A DNA stretch of 64,000 nt, from assembly GCA_964035795.1 (NCBI GenBank), contig OZ038320.1, positions 7,834,671-7,898,670 on the forward strand, given 5' to 3'. This document shows, one piece after another, positions 26,001 through 38,100 of the stretch; the stretch's first letter is position 1; each line of letters opens with the position of its first letter. Both the position numbers and the translations under genes were made by a program. The notes under the pieces were generated by a model. The model was not told the origin of the DNA, ran no database searches, and saw only the letters and a list, made by a program, of their open reading frames with translations. Source of the stretch: Pterobdella sp. o SKG-2022. Lineage: Eukaryota > Annelida > Clitellata > Hirudinida > Piscicolidae.

Positions 26001-27661
26001 TTTTGGAGTGTAGGTTCTTTCAAGAAAAAATTGAAAGTTATGTTCTTTATAATTTAACTTATAAATCATTTTTCAAAAGTTTTAAAAATAACCATTAAAA
26101 AATTGATAAATACTCAAAATAATTTAAAATACAAAAAATATATTTTTTCGTAAATTGTCGTTTTTGTCAGTTGAAAAAGTAATTTGTAATTTTTTGAAAA
26201 CTCAATTCATTCAAGGTAAGATTAAATAAATTTGTGTAATGATTTATGTCTTAATTAATATAAATAGAAAAAAATAATAAAAATTGTAAAATAATTTTTT
26301 AATTTCTTTAAATAGTCCTTTCTAAAATTGGAGCGAAGGGCTGATAAAGGTTAATAGTACAATTTTTTAAATATTTTTAAAAGCCGTTTTTAGCTCATGG
26401 AGCATGTATTAACAACTAAATTTATGTTATTTCCACATATCCACCATAGGGTCCTTGCATAACGGGAGAAACATGCACCCAGTTATGTCCCCTGCCCAGA
26501 CCTTCCTGTGGCCACCCTTGCAACTTTCTATGTCATTATGGCACTTCTTGTCCTTCATCCGTGTGCCACTATGAGATCGTGGGCAAGTGTCCCTGTGGTA
26601 GAAAAATTGATGGCAAGATGCTCTGTCTTGAAGGTTTTGTCGTTACATTATAATTTACCTAGGGTGGGTTTTGAAAATTTTTTTGACTAATTGAAATAAT
26701 TTTCAATTGTATCTCGTTATGCTAAAAATAGTTGAATAGTCCTGTTTTTTTGAAGAAGAGAAACAGCCAAGAGAGGCAGATTATGAAGCATATGAGTTCA
26801 TGCATGGTACTTCAACAAAACCACAAAACAAAATCAACAAAAACAGGTTCACATTCTTTTGCTTAATCACTAAAAAACGTCAGTTAAGTTTTTAATGTAT
26901 CTAGCCTCTTATTGATTTCAGACTGACGTGTGATGCAGAATGCGAGAAGGAAAAAAGGAACAAGAAACTGGCCGAAGCTCTCAGTATAGACGTCAACAAC
27001 AGGCCATCTAATAACATTTTCTCACAAGACAGAAACCTTTCTGTTTACTCCGAATATGTTCTGCTTCATGCCAAAAAAAATGGAACTTTTGCGAAAGAAG
27101 TTGAAAAAATCCTCAATGATTTAGTATACGCCGTTCAAGAAGTATTTATTCTTAATTTCTTTTTCATTACATGAATTTCCTAAAAAGTTATTGTGTTTAG
27201 AGCAGATTTGATTTTTTCTTACATTAAAAGTTTATTGGTACATCAACAGCAGCCAATCGGCGTGAACAACGGCCGTAAGAACCACTACTTCAAGCCGATG
27301 AATTTGACTCAGCGAAAATTCATTCACGAGATCACCGATTCATACTGCATTCAAACACAAAGCATCGACCAGGGCACTAATCGCTCAGTCGTTGCCACTG
27401 CCACCAAGTATGTAATTAGTTTTTGTAACTAACAATTGTATATTATTTATATTTCCAACGTTTCAGTATGCTTGTTTTAAGATTCAGTGTAGTTCCATTT
27501 AAACAGTGGCTATGTAGCTAGTGTGTTTAAATTTTTGCTGCTTTTGTGTGATTGAGATTAAATGCCATTTAAACGTTTGATTTAAATGAATACTTTGCAG
27601 GTTTTCAAGCAAAATTCCTCCACTCTCTCTCAACCAAGCCATCATTAAATTCAATAAATAA
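20027..27661 (+). CDS. NFX1: NFX1 (shuttle craft) RING / NFX1-zinc-finger / R3H protein, 15 exons
   Basis: Nuclear zinc-finger regulator and RING ubiquitin ligase linked to mRNA control through poly(A)-binding protein (family knowledge). Exons: 20027-20567, 20635-20904, 20990-21206, 21789-21953, 22077-22333, 22467-22814, 23145-23196, 23417-23536, 23906-24005, 24656-24763, 26450-26633, 26756-26846, 26922-27141, 27250-27407, 27601-27661. Phases close exactly at 963 residues. Order: a PAM2-like motif (LNPNAPVFI, residues about 12-20); a RING finger ([27 protein letters not shown]); then tandem NFX1-type fingers with CxxxC and HxC spacing ([43 protein letters not shown]). The R3H part ends [17 protein letters not shown]. 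The ATG at 20027 is preferred over the upstream TTG in the same frame. The first base of exon 14 is uncertain by 3 nt. AATAAA at 27653-27658 overlaps the stop codon. Confidence 0.94.
24764..26449 (+). other. NFX1 intron 10 (1.7 kb)
   Basis: The protein reads through from LKTCHK to GPCITGETC as in vertebrate NFX1, so no exon is missing. The intron holds a family 1 palindromic element copy at 25183-25248. An 88-codon frame at 25791-26057 is AT-driven with no similarity. I see nothing else. Confidence 0.6.
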
Positions 27662-28842
27662 TCACCAGAAAATTTACAAGAGTTTTTTGTTGAAGTAAAG
27701 TTCAAAAGCTTTTATTTTAATTATTTGACCAACTTTAATTTAAATATATTAAAATTAATTTTTGATAGTGCAATATTATAAGCTTAAGAGTATTGCATAA
27801 AAAACGCAAAAACTGATATTTAAATCTTTTTTTCCGATTTCAACGAAAACCATTAGATTTTTGAAACCTTTTTTGTCGCCTTTTCTCTTCTACAACTTAA
27901 TATCAAATCAAATTTAGTTGTAATGTTTCAAAATTCCATTAAAATTTTCTCATCGTTGAGCGGTCTTACTCACAATAGAAAATGTCTGGATGTTTTGTAT
28001 CCGTCGAGCGGTTTCAATTATATTTCCAAATGATTGCGACCTTGCTTGCTCTTCGATGACTCTTTGGCTGAGATATTAAGACTATTGAAGTATTTATCTG
28101 GTGATTTAAAATGTGTTAATATGCCGAGTATACACTGTTTGCTTAGTAAATAATTAAATAATATATATATTATTTGTATGCGTTATATAATGGTAAGTAA
28201 ATAAATCTTCATTCATTTTTTATGACTTATATTCGCATATTTTATTCAATATTTTACTCGATTTGAAATTCTAAAAGCTTTTAATATGATTTTACAGTCC
28301 TATCGCATTGGTTTTGTCGCCTCTGCGCTTTTCGCCCTAGTGCTGCCGTACCCTCGTAAAAACAACATTAAAATGACAATCAACGTAATAACACTAACAA
28401 TTCCTATTAATAGTTTCTAATAGTATTAAAAAAACTGTTATATTTTGTTTTATAAAATACGTTTTCATTGAGGATATTTAATTTAACAACAATGCAAAGT
28501 ACGCTTGTAAGCTGAAAAACAAATGCTTTCAAATGACTTATTTAGCTTGAAGCATTTTTAAATCTTAAGTTCAAATTGAACAAGGAGTTTTTTTCTTTTT
28601 TCAATTAAAGTCTGTAAGAAGTTGCTTTGAATTTATTTAAGAGAAGAAAACATCAAAATTTAAGTATAAGATTTCATTCAAATTATTTCAAATTTTAGTT
28701 TTATTTATATAATATTCTTGAAAAAAAACAAGAAATCTCAATAAAAAAAATACCGAAAAGAAAAATCAACTGATAGTTTCAAAAAGTATTGGTCCTCTAA
28801 GTACCGATGCGATTTTTAATTAAAAGAAACATCTAAAAAATA
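27662..28842. other. Intergenic, convergent 3' ends of NFX1 and TMEM151
   Basis: The two genes converge here. TTTATT words near 28700 could serve as the minus-strand poly(A) signal for TMEM151. I see no further gene. Confidence 0.5.
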
Positions 28843-31800
28843 TTAAGCATCTGCTAGGGAGATTGTTTCGGGCGACGGAACGCAGTCCAACATAGTAATA
28901 GTGGTGAGTAAAGAACTGCTGTCGCATTGTGATTCTTTGGACGGCTTTTTGCTCTTTGAGAAATAATTGATTTTCTTTGGGGTTTCGGTGCATTCATCTT
29001 CTTCATAACTCAATGCGTCTTTTTTATAATTATCATCCTTCATTTGAGAAAATGAGTGCTCATTCTTGTTTGAAAACAGATTTCGTTGATAAAAATTTGA
29101 TGGGATTTTTATAGGCAGTTTGCTTTGTAATGGCGTCGATGCGTATTTTTTGAACGTCTTTTTTTGTTTCTTCGGGCCAACCATTGAATAAAGATCGTCT
29201 TCTTTCACGTTTTTTTTAATGATTGATTTTTTGAAAAATGCATTTTTACACGAAATTATACTATTGAATCTTTTGACTATTAGTCTTGAAGGGAATAATT
29301 TCTTTTGTTTAATTGCTTTTAGTGGCTTACTTTCCATGTTTTTGAAACTATTTACCTTTTCTTTGAAAAGCTCTCCATTATTTTTTAAACTGTCATTAAG
29401 TCGATTATTTATGTCTTTATTGTTGTAAAAATTTCCATCGTTATTACTATTGCCTTTTTTCTTGTTTTCAATTTTCAAATTCAAAAGTCCAATCTCGTTC
29501 AGGCTATTATCATCTTTAAGACATAAAGTGTCTTTGTTAGCAATTATATGGTTACTTCTATTATTTTCATTTGGATCGGGATAATTTTTCTTTGGTGAGA
29601 GGTAACATACAGATTTATAACTTCCATATTGACAACTCATGGATCCTTCAGGTTTCATTTTCTTCTTCGGAGTTTTGCACAGAAGAGTGGTCGTTTCGTT
29701 GTTAGAGAACTCAACTAAAATTGGCTTAGTTAGCATTTTGATGTTTTTGGAGGTGGTTAGTGAGATAGGCAGTGAATCAAATTTCAAACCTCTTGCATCA
29801 TTTGCCGCAGCTTCATTTGATTTGTAACTTGCTTCTTTGCTTTTAATAAGATTGTTGTTTGCAGTATTAAATTCTAGCTTGTTTTTGTTTCTTAGGAAAA
29901 AATTTTTCACCTTTTCTGCATCATTTGTTTCTGATCCAAGATGGTTTATTTTTTCTGTATTTATTTCATTTCTTTTTTTCTTTCTTTTTTTCACATCAAT
30001 TTTCCATCGATTAAACTTGCCTTTCATTTTTTGATCTTTTTTGCTTGATTTAATTTCTAAATTCTTAGTTTTAGTTAATTTTTTTGCATTAATACTCTCA
30101 TTTTCACGTTGGAAAAGGTCGAAAGAGTTTCTGAAAAGAGCGGGTTGTCTAGTGAATAATAGATGTTGGTTAAGTTGTGTCGATAATGGTCGAACAAAAG
30201 TTGCTTTTTTGACATTCAATGCTTTGTTCTGTCGTTTGTATGCATGTTTTAATGAATCCGTTTGATTTATTTCATTAAACCTTGTTGAAACGTTGTCAGT
30301 TTGGCAATTCTCATTGGCCTTGTCTCTATCCATCAATTCAACATGCTCCATTTTGGTATCTTTTGGATCCATATGCCAGTCACAATTAAAGATGATATCA
30401 TGCAAATCGGAGTTAGCAGGAATCTTTTCGTCCAATACATCGCTTGTGTCATTTTTCGAACGACGAACATTTTCTATTCTTTCATTTGATTCATTGCCTT
30501 TGTTCTCTATTGTTTTTATATTTTTATTATTTGTTTTATTATTTTCACTGTGATCGTTGATTAAACTTTCATTTCTGTCTTTACAAGATATCTTTTCATT
30601 CCTTTTTAAATCACTTGTGACATGACAAGGACTCTTTCTTGTTTGCTTTTGTATCACTGACTTTTCTTGAAGTTGGAATAAAAGGTTTGGCTTTGTTTCT
30701 TCCTTTTTCAAAGTTTTGTTTTTCTGTAATAAATTAAATTTTTTGTTAGGCGTGACTTGTTTTTCTAGCGTGTCTTGGAGCGTTTGCAAATTATGTGGAA
30801 TTGAGCCGTTGAATAGTGAATTTGTTTTTTGAACACTAAAATTCTCACTATTTCTATTATATTCACCATAGGTATCATCACTGAAATACTTTTGATAACT
30901 ATTAAAATTATTGGAAATGTCATAACCAATAAGTTTTCGTATATTTAATTGAAGTCTATAAGTGATGCACTCAATGAAAATGCGATATGGCCATGAGAGA
31001 AGAAGAACAGTTGCAAGCCAGTAACACCACGATGAAACAAACCAACGATTCGACACGAAAACACATGCGGTATCTTGGTCGTGCTTCTTTAAAGATGCAC
31101 CAAAAAAATCAACTCCTTCAAAATATAAATTCTCTTCAAAGTCAACCAGCTCATCCAACCAACTCGCTTCTTCCACGAAAGCCTTTTTTTGTCGTTCAAA
31201 CTCCATTAAAGTTTGCCCTTCCACCACCTGAATCCCTTTTACAACCTCCACCTTGCAAACACCACATTCCTCTAAATCATCCTTATCTGATAAATCTATA
31301 CAATTTTTCAACATAGCGCTTCTTTTCTCTCTTAAATTTCCTATTTCATAATGCCTCGTGGGAGCATCCTGTTCGCTTATACACGTGGGCGATGATGACC
31401 AATAATCATAAAGCCTATTAATCGAATGAGTATTTATTCTTTGGTAAAAGTGGTACACATTTCCATAACGACCATTATTCCTCATTTGTTCGCCTATGAC
31501 ATAATCACATTTACGGTCGTAATGGTAGGCCAGGCACTTCCAGACGACGATTGGAGGTGCTTTGGATGCAGTGTGGATTTGCTTGCTGAAAGATTTAACG
31601 CTAAGTTTTTTCCTCAAAGCAACACGCATTCGACTGTGCCATCCTTCCACTAGATAAACCAAATAGACCAAAGTGAGGAGAGATAATGGTATGCTGATGG
31701 AACTATCTTCACATAAGGCCGATATGCGCTTCTGTTGCTGTTTGGGTTTCTGTAGTCGACGTCGTTGTTTTAGTTTTTGTTGATGTAGTTTGAATTTATT

Positions 31801-32127
31801 ATGGTTGTAAAATATGGGTGGAGGAAGGTTGAGAGTTTTTTCAATAAACGAAGCGTTAAAAGATTGTTCTGAGGTAAAATTCGTTGATGTAGAAACGGAT
31901 GAAATCAAACACGATTGTCTAAGAGAAATTTTACATAAAATGACAGCGAAAAGTGATGAATGGATAACTAGAGAAAGAAAAAGACATTTATAATAGAAAC
32001 TGTTTTTAAGGAGTTGTTTGAAGGAAGGTTTGTGTGCTTTTGTCCGACCCGTCATACACGCCTGTGTGTTTATGGAGGTTTGTGCTAAAAAGGATATAGA
32101 AAGATTTAAGAGCATAAAAAGCAACAA
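28843..32127 (-). CDS. TMEM151: TMEM151-family membrane protein with long disordered C-terminal tail
   Basis: One uninterrupted frame of 1,094 codons. The first about 400 residues match TMEM151A/B: a membrane segment (CLFLSLVIHSSLFAVILC), then SIPLSLLTLVYLVYLVEGWHSR (family YLxYLxECWH), then APPIVVWKCLAYHYDRK (family CxWWKAxSYHY). Next come YHFYQRINTHSINRLYDY (family VYHERVNTHVAEAEFDY), NCIDLSDKDDLEE, and WCYWLATVLLLSWPYRIF (family FWLxxAxTLSWPLRV). Family function is poorly known. The remaining about 690 residues are Lys/Asn/Ser-rich and probably disordered; vertebrate members have a tail of only 150-250 residues. The true start may be the ATG at 32055 (MTGRTKAHKPSF), nearer the family's usual N-terminus, instead of the first ATG at 32127. 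The symbol is a family symbol; paralog not resolved. Confidence 0.88.
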   Translation of the reverse strand: MLLFMLLNLSISFLAQTSINTQACMTGRTKAHKPSFKQLLKNSFYYKCLFLSLVIHSSLFAVILCKISLRQSCLISSVSTSTNFTSEQSFNASFIEKTLNLPPPIFYNHNKFKLHQQKLKQRRRLQKPKQQQKRISALCEDSSISIPLSLLTLVYLVYLVEGWHSRMRVALRKKLSVKSFSKQIHTASKAPPIVVWKCLAYHYDRKCDYVIGEQMRNNGRYGNVYHFYQRINTHSINRLYDYWSSSPTCISEQDAPTRHYEIGNLREKRSAMLKNCIDLSDKDDLEECGVCKVEVVKGIQVVEGQTLMEFERQKKAFVEEASWLDELVDFEENLYFEGVDFFGASLKKHDQDTACVFVSNRWFVSSWCYWLATVLLLSWPYRIFIECITYRLQLNIRKLIGYDISNNFNSYQKYFSDDTYGEYNRNSENFSVQKTNSLFNGSIPHNLQTLQDTLEKQVTPNKKFNLLQKNKTLKKEETKPNLLFQLQEKSVIQKQTRKSPCHVTSDLKRNEKISCKDRNESLINDHSENNKTNNKNIKTIENKGNESNERIENVRRSKNDTSDVLDEKIPANSDLHDIIFNCDWHMDPKDTKMEHVELMDRDKANENCQTDNVSTRFNEINQTDSLKHAYKRQNKALNVKKATFVRPLSTQLNQHLLFTRQPALFRNSFDLFQRENESINAKKLTKTKNLEIKSSKKDQKMKGKFNRWKIDVKKRKKKRNEINTEKINHLGSETNDAEKVKNFFLRNKNKLEFNTANNNLIKSKEASYKSNEAAANDARGLKFDSLPISLTTSKNIKMLTKPILVEFSNNETTTLLCKTPKKKMKPEGSMSCQYGSYKSVCYLSPKKNYPDPNENNRSNHIIANKDTLCLKDDNSLNEIGLLNLKIENKKKGNSNNDGNFYNNKDINNRLNDSLKNNGELFKEKVNSFKNMESKPLKAIKQKKLFPSRLIVKRFNSIISCKNAFFKKSIIKKNVKEDDLYSMVGPKKQKKTFKKYASTPLQSKLPIKIPSNFYQRNLFSNKNEHSFSQMKDDNYKKDALSYEEDECTETPKKINYFSKSKKPSKESQCDSSSLLTTITMLDCVPSPETISLADA

Positions 32128-35100
32128 GGCAAAGGTTATTTAAAGGTTGGAAAACATTTAATATGCTACATAAGCTAAAATCTAGCAAATTCTTTTGTAA
32201 GTATTTGAATTTAAATGTTTATACGTTGTTTTACTGCCTGTATTTCCATCATGCGTTCAAATGCGCCGAGAGGCGTTCGTGTGCCTACATTTTTCATTGC
32301 ATTATACATATCTTTTTAGGGTCAAAAATTAATAATTAAAAAATTCAAACAAGCAATATATTACTTTTAATGATGAGACAGTTATTTAATTAATGAATGG
32401 CAACATAAAGGATTATGCATATTTTCAAAATTTTCCATTAAAAGTAATGGAAAAATTGATTAATGAAGAAATTATATTGAATAAAAAGGAAATAATAAAA
32501 TAAAAGCATCTCAAAAACTTGATTAATTCATTTCGAAAGATATAAAAGATATATTTGAGGGTGGCCAATACACAGCGCACAAATTCTTCGCTAATTAAAT
32601 CTAACAAATCGTGAAATTTTATGTATTGTAGTCTTCACTCTTTTTCTGATAAAAATTTAAATAAAAACAAGTGCTATAAATCAAAGATTGAAGGTCTTCT
32701 AGCTTCTTCATCAAGAGCAACCTTGACAGAAGTTTATTCTCGAAGATTATCAAATGCACACATAAACTTTAGTGTATCAAAAAGATAAAAATTACTTCAA
32801 ATAATCAAATAAATTTCTATTCAATATTGCCAGCATCTAATCTAATAAGAAATGATGTATTAAGTAGAACAAAAGCAAAACAAGCGGTTTGAATATCACA
32901 GTACAAAATGTATTCTCATCGAAACACTATGAGGAAGCAGGATTTATAGAGGTATGTTTTATTAGAGGTAGTCACAGTTCACACGGGTTCATGCGTTAGA
33001 TGTATGTGTCCACAAGGCCTGCATAATCACTGTCTGCAAGACGAATGCGTTCCTTGTTTCACTTCATGTTTCAAATATTACATGCGGAAACTTTATTTCA
33101 AATATATTATTTCTTAGTTTAAGTCTTTTAATGTCTGTTGTTATAAGATTTAAAAATAAAACTCGGTGAAATGGCTTTTATTGATTGATCGATGATTTTA
33201 AAGGGATATACTACCGAGTGGAATTTTAAAGGAGGCAAATCGATACAGGCAACTATCAATGGGGAAGCATTTGTATTGATCTGACGCTGTACAAACACTG
33301 TGGCGTGCAGAGGTTTGATGAATTTGAGACCACATAAGAACGATAAAAGTGTGCCAATAAGCTCAAAAACGTGGTTTTTTCCGGAAAGTACGCCTTATTT
33401 TGGCTCATCTTTAAGTTTATTTATATAGTGCTTTAGAATATTGCTTTTTGTTTTTTTCAGCTAATTTGTGTTCAGAAATGTACGGCCATTTGGAAAAGAC
33501 AACAATAAATTTTTGGTAAATTATAAAAAGATTTAGCTTCAATTATAAACTTTTTCAGTAACTGCAACCAAAAGTCTCTAGAACTGTTTTATTTACGTGG
33601 TTGCTCGTAATATATAACTATTGGATCGATAAATCGATGCCAGTGTCATTTACATACACTTTATAAAGGAAATATTTGTGATGAACTTCTAACTTCAATA
33701 TTTTTCTTCTAATGCGTTTTATAGGTTTTCAATATGGCTCTCAGAATATGCATTAAATCAAACGCCATAATATGTTTAAAATGCCTTTTTTTAGAAATTT
33801 ATTAAGTTTTGCTACTTTTAACCAGTGTTTACAGGTTTAAAATTTGTTTTTAAATTGAAGTGGAAAGTTATAATTAAATGTAACACAGCCTACCGAATGT
33901 TAAACGGTCGATTGAAAAAGGCCTTTTAAATCCATTAATTTACGGTTGTCTTTACTGAATTGTTTCAAGAATCAATTTTAACTTTTCCATTTTTTGTTCC
34001 AAAGGGATAAAAAAAAGGCATTCTGTAAGACCTTTGGAGAGTTGGAAAGAAACTCAGCGCCCACTTGCAAACACGTTTGTAATTAAAGAAAACGTGCTTT
34101 TATGCCGTTTTTATAAATTCAATGGGAAATTTAATTTGGGTAAAAAATGAAGAGTGAAGAGTCATTTATCATTGAAATCTACCGTGGCAAACGAGAATTG
34201 TGGTTGTTAATGCATGATATATTATACAAGTTCTCAGCAATAGTTAACATGAGAAAGTGTATCACTTCAGTGTTTTTGTTAAATTCGTTGAAATAAAAAA
34301 TTGTTTTGTGATTTATTTTAAGTTCATACAGTATGTTCCTTTTTGAAACTTTCTTAAATTTCGATTATAAAAACATAAAAATTTAAACGTTTATAAATAG
34401 TGAAGGCTGTGAGAGCTGAAAATAAAACTCGAACAAGTTTAAAATTCAGTCTATAAAGAGTGGCAATAAATTGGAAACTCGTCTGATAAAATCAAAAATT
34501 TCGACTTTTTTAAAACTCGCCTAGAGCTTTAGGGCGAGCATCGAAGCAAGCCAAGTAAGCTGTCCAAATGATGATTCATTAAAGGAGGATTAGATTCCCA
34601 AAAAATCTTCTGTGAAACCATGCAGCAACACATAATGAGGTGATTACATCAAACTAAAGTATGAAACTGGTCTTTCAGCACTCCACCGTGCAAATGCTTC
34701 ACTGTTTAAGCGTAATGATTTTGTCATTCCAAACTAGTTGGAGATATAGTTTAATCCCACACACCTGTGTTTCAATGCCAGACTTGTTTTCTAGAGTTTC
34801 AAAAAATTCTTCATTCTCACTTTTGATATATTCCTGCAATTAAATTTTATTCAAAGCACTGGTTACTTTGTGTCAAGTTTTTTCGAGTTGCAATAAGTGT
34901 CAGTGTAAACACCGGGCACTTTTAATGTTTAGTGCTTTCAGTTTGCATTGTTTCTTATTACATTTATAATTGCGCTATCTACTTTTATTTTTTTTTAGTT
35001 TTTCTATTCCATTAAATGCTTCTTTATCAATGACTCAAATTGAAAAACATTTTTTATATTAATGTATACAAAACAAGAAACAAGCCAACCGATCAATGTT

Positions 35101-38100
35101 GTAGGCATGTCAAATGCGATCGATAAATAAAAATTTCAAAACGAACTCTTAAACCAGTCTAACGCAAAATAGCTCTGTATGAATAATATCCTGTACAGAA
35201 TACAAGAAAGATAAAGTCTTCAAGGGTCATTGAACAAAAAGGAAGCGATCAATCAGATATTAGACCCTCGATACTTTACTGGTGCCCCTGTCTATGGGGT
35301 TCTGGGTCCCTTGTTCTGATGTATAAGGCGTTTTTCAGTTTTTTCTTTGAATTAAAAAATGAGTTTTTTAATGTATTTTGCGAGTTTAAGTGCAAAACTT
35401 TGATGATTTCTAAGAGAAGTTGTTTCTAATTTAATTTTCAGTTTCTTTTGAGAGCTCAATTCTATTTGGATTTTAAGTGAAATTAAACCAAAAATCTTTA
35501 TGCAAACACTTATATAAAAAACCCATTGTTCCACATTTCAGCACTAAGTAATCTGCTCAAAGTTTTAATAATGTTTACATTCAAAGTGCAATGGTTTGCG
35601 CGTAAATAAGGTCGTACAAAAAGGAATAATTGATTTGATACGCGTTTTATCAGATTATTCTCCACTTGTGTCTTGTGTGTCTTGTGAAAATTCAAATAAT
35701 TCTCTATAATTCATTTAAACCTCCGTACCATTATATCAATACTCAACCAGCTCGAACCCCGAAATTTTTTTTGTCTCTCCATATAATTCTTTATACCCTT
35801 ATTAACGAGAATGTTAGTAAAAATAGCAAAGTCCGAATTTGAATGTTATGCAAATGTAGACCGGTAATAAGCAGTAGTTTTACGATGCTTACTTTTGTAT
35901 GTTTCTAAGCTCATCGTTACATTGTGGCGATAATAAAAATCCAGCAAGGATTATAATGCGAGAAGCTCACCACTGAAGGAGGCCTTGGAGATTTCAAAAT
36001 GATGATAATATGCAAATGTTACACCAGGAGGAAGCATAAAAATTTATTTGGACACAGTTGCGTAGAAATGGGTCTTTGAGGTGGCTTGGCAGATTTCAGC
36101 GTTTTAAGTGTTAGACGTTTTACACTTTTTATGCTTAAAACAGCTCAAAAATGATAGATACCTTAATTTATTTTACTCATTTATCAATTTATTTTAGACA
36201 AACTTTGCAAAAGAAAAAATTTTTTCATTAAGAAAATGACAAAATTTATTCTGGCATTTTCATTTGTACGATTTTTCGGCTCAAAGACAAATTTACGGCA
36301 ACTTATTTTTTTGGATTTTAGTATATTGAAAATGAGTGAAGATTATTTAGCTTTTGGGAAGACAGTTTTTGTGATTTTTTTTTAGTTTTTATTTGAGAAG
36401 TTTATATAAATAAAACTCCCAATGTTTCAGTTTGCTTCATCTAGTTATATTTTTAAATATGCATGAAATGATGTGACGGGTTAAGTTGTGCTTTGAAGAA
36501 GATAAAACTTTTATAACAACAATCAAAAAATATTAATTATTAAAGCTTTTTTGATTGTTAAAAATTTCAAACCAAAGTTTCAAAAAAATTTCAAAGCTCA
36601 CCCAAGTTATGTTTGAAATCCATGCAAAAAAAATCAAAATTATAACGAAGTTTCAAAAACTCTGAACATCAGCATTTTCTGATGTTTCTCCCTTTAAGAA
36701 GATATCACCATATAAAAAACTGTTTATAAAAGATATACCATGTACATGACGTACCTCCATCACGCCTTTACAATGGTACCCAACTTTTAAAAGGAACAAC
36801 AATACTCTACATATATGACCTGTGTGTTACATATGGAGAAAAAATGGTTCTTATTTAGATTAAATAAATATATATTTAAACTTCTAAAACAAGATGTGTT
36901 CCAATCATAACTGTTATTTTATTCATTTGACTTATTTTGGTAATTCTATTTTATAATTTATTTTTAGCATTATTGTGTCGTTGTTTTTATTGAAACAACC
37001 AGTATTTGTGGAGATGTGCTCAAAATTGAAATAATTCCCAATTGTACAGTCAAAATCTATATACTTTTGAGCATGTTCACATACTTTTGCAGTGTTTAAT
37101 GCATAAATGTTTTTCAAACGGGATCAAAAGTTTATGGCAACTATTAGAAGCTTATTGAATCATAAACAGAATTCATTCTCTCCATGCAATAATATTCATG
37201 CAATAAATTTGAATACAATCCAGAAGTTTTGAAAGCTTCATAAAAATAATTTAGGATTATTTGTGGGTTATTGCTTATAAAATGTGGACTGATATGGAGC
37301 GATGGCTGCTAGAGATATGATCACGTTTATAAATAAATACCTTGTGCGTTGTATTACATTTAAATTAGATTCAATTTTGTATCAAAAATAAATTTCGACT
37401 CTTTATAGGGAAAATATAAAAGAGAGATATAGGGTATAAATCTTTTTTTCTTACTGATGCTCAATTTTTATAATGAGTTTTGAAGATTTTCTCTTCTAAT
37501 ATCTTTCAAATCTTTATAGCCGTAGGCGTATTTATTACAGCCGTTTAAAGCGTGTGGTTCGAAGGAGGTTAATGTTTGGAGTATATTACACACAGTCCAA
37601 CGCCATAATCACTCGATACCTTCTCCAAAAAATTATTCAAATAGGGAAATGAAATTTTCCAAATTGAACAAATATTTCTTTAAAAATTGAGTTAAAATGT
37701 ACTTTTTGAAAAATATCTTTTTCTCGATAACTGCAAATGACAGAAAGGTATAATTTTAAAAAATTTTTTGATTCATATATTTATGAGCTTGCCTTAGAAA
37801 ACATTCCTTATGTAGGAGATTTATAACTTTGAAGCTACCAAGTCCATAAATTGATGCAAGTAAAAATCTTCGAAATTAACAAAAAAAAATAGCTAAAAAA
37901 CTCAAATTAAATATTATATTACTGCGTTTTCGAATCTGGATTTTCTTGTTTGTATGATTAGAAGGAAATGACGAATGGCATTGGTGACTACAATGCCGTA
38001 TGAAAAAAAGCTTTAAAAAGAGATAAAATAATGGAGACACAAAAAATCGCAATGATTTTTAAAAAAATACTTTTTCAAATTGAATTTTTTTAGAACTTGG

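Noticed and set aside
33000..33180. Possible exon with spaced Cys codons near 33010
   Set aside because: No frame with convincing splice sites or similarity to a known domain.
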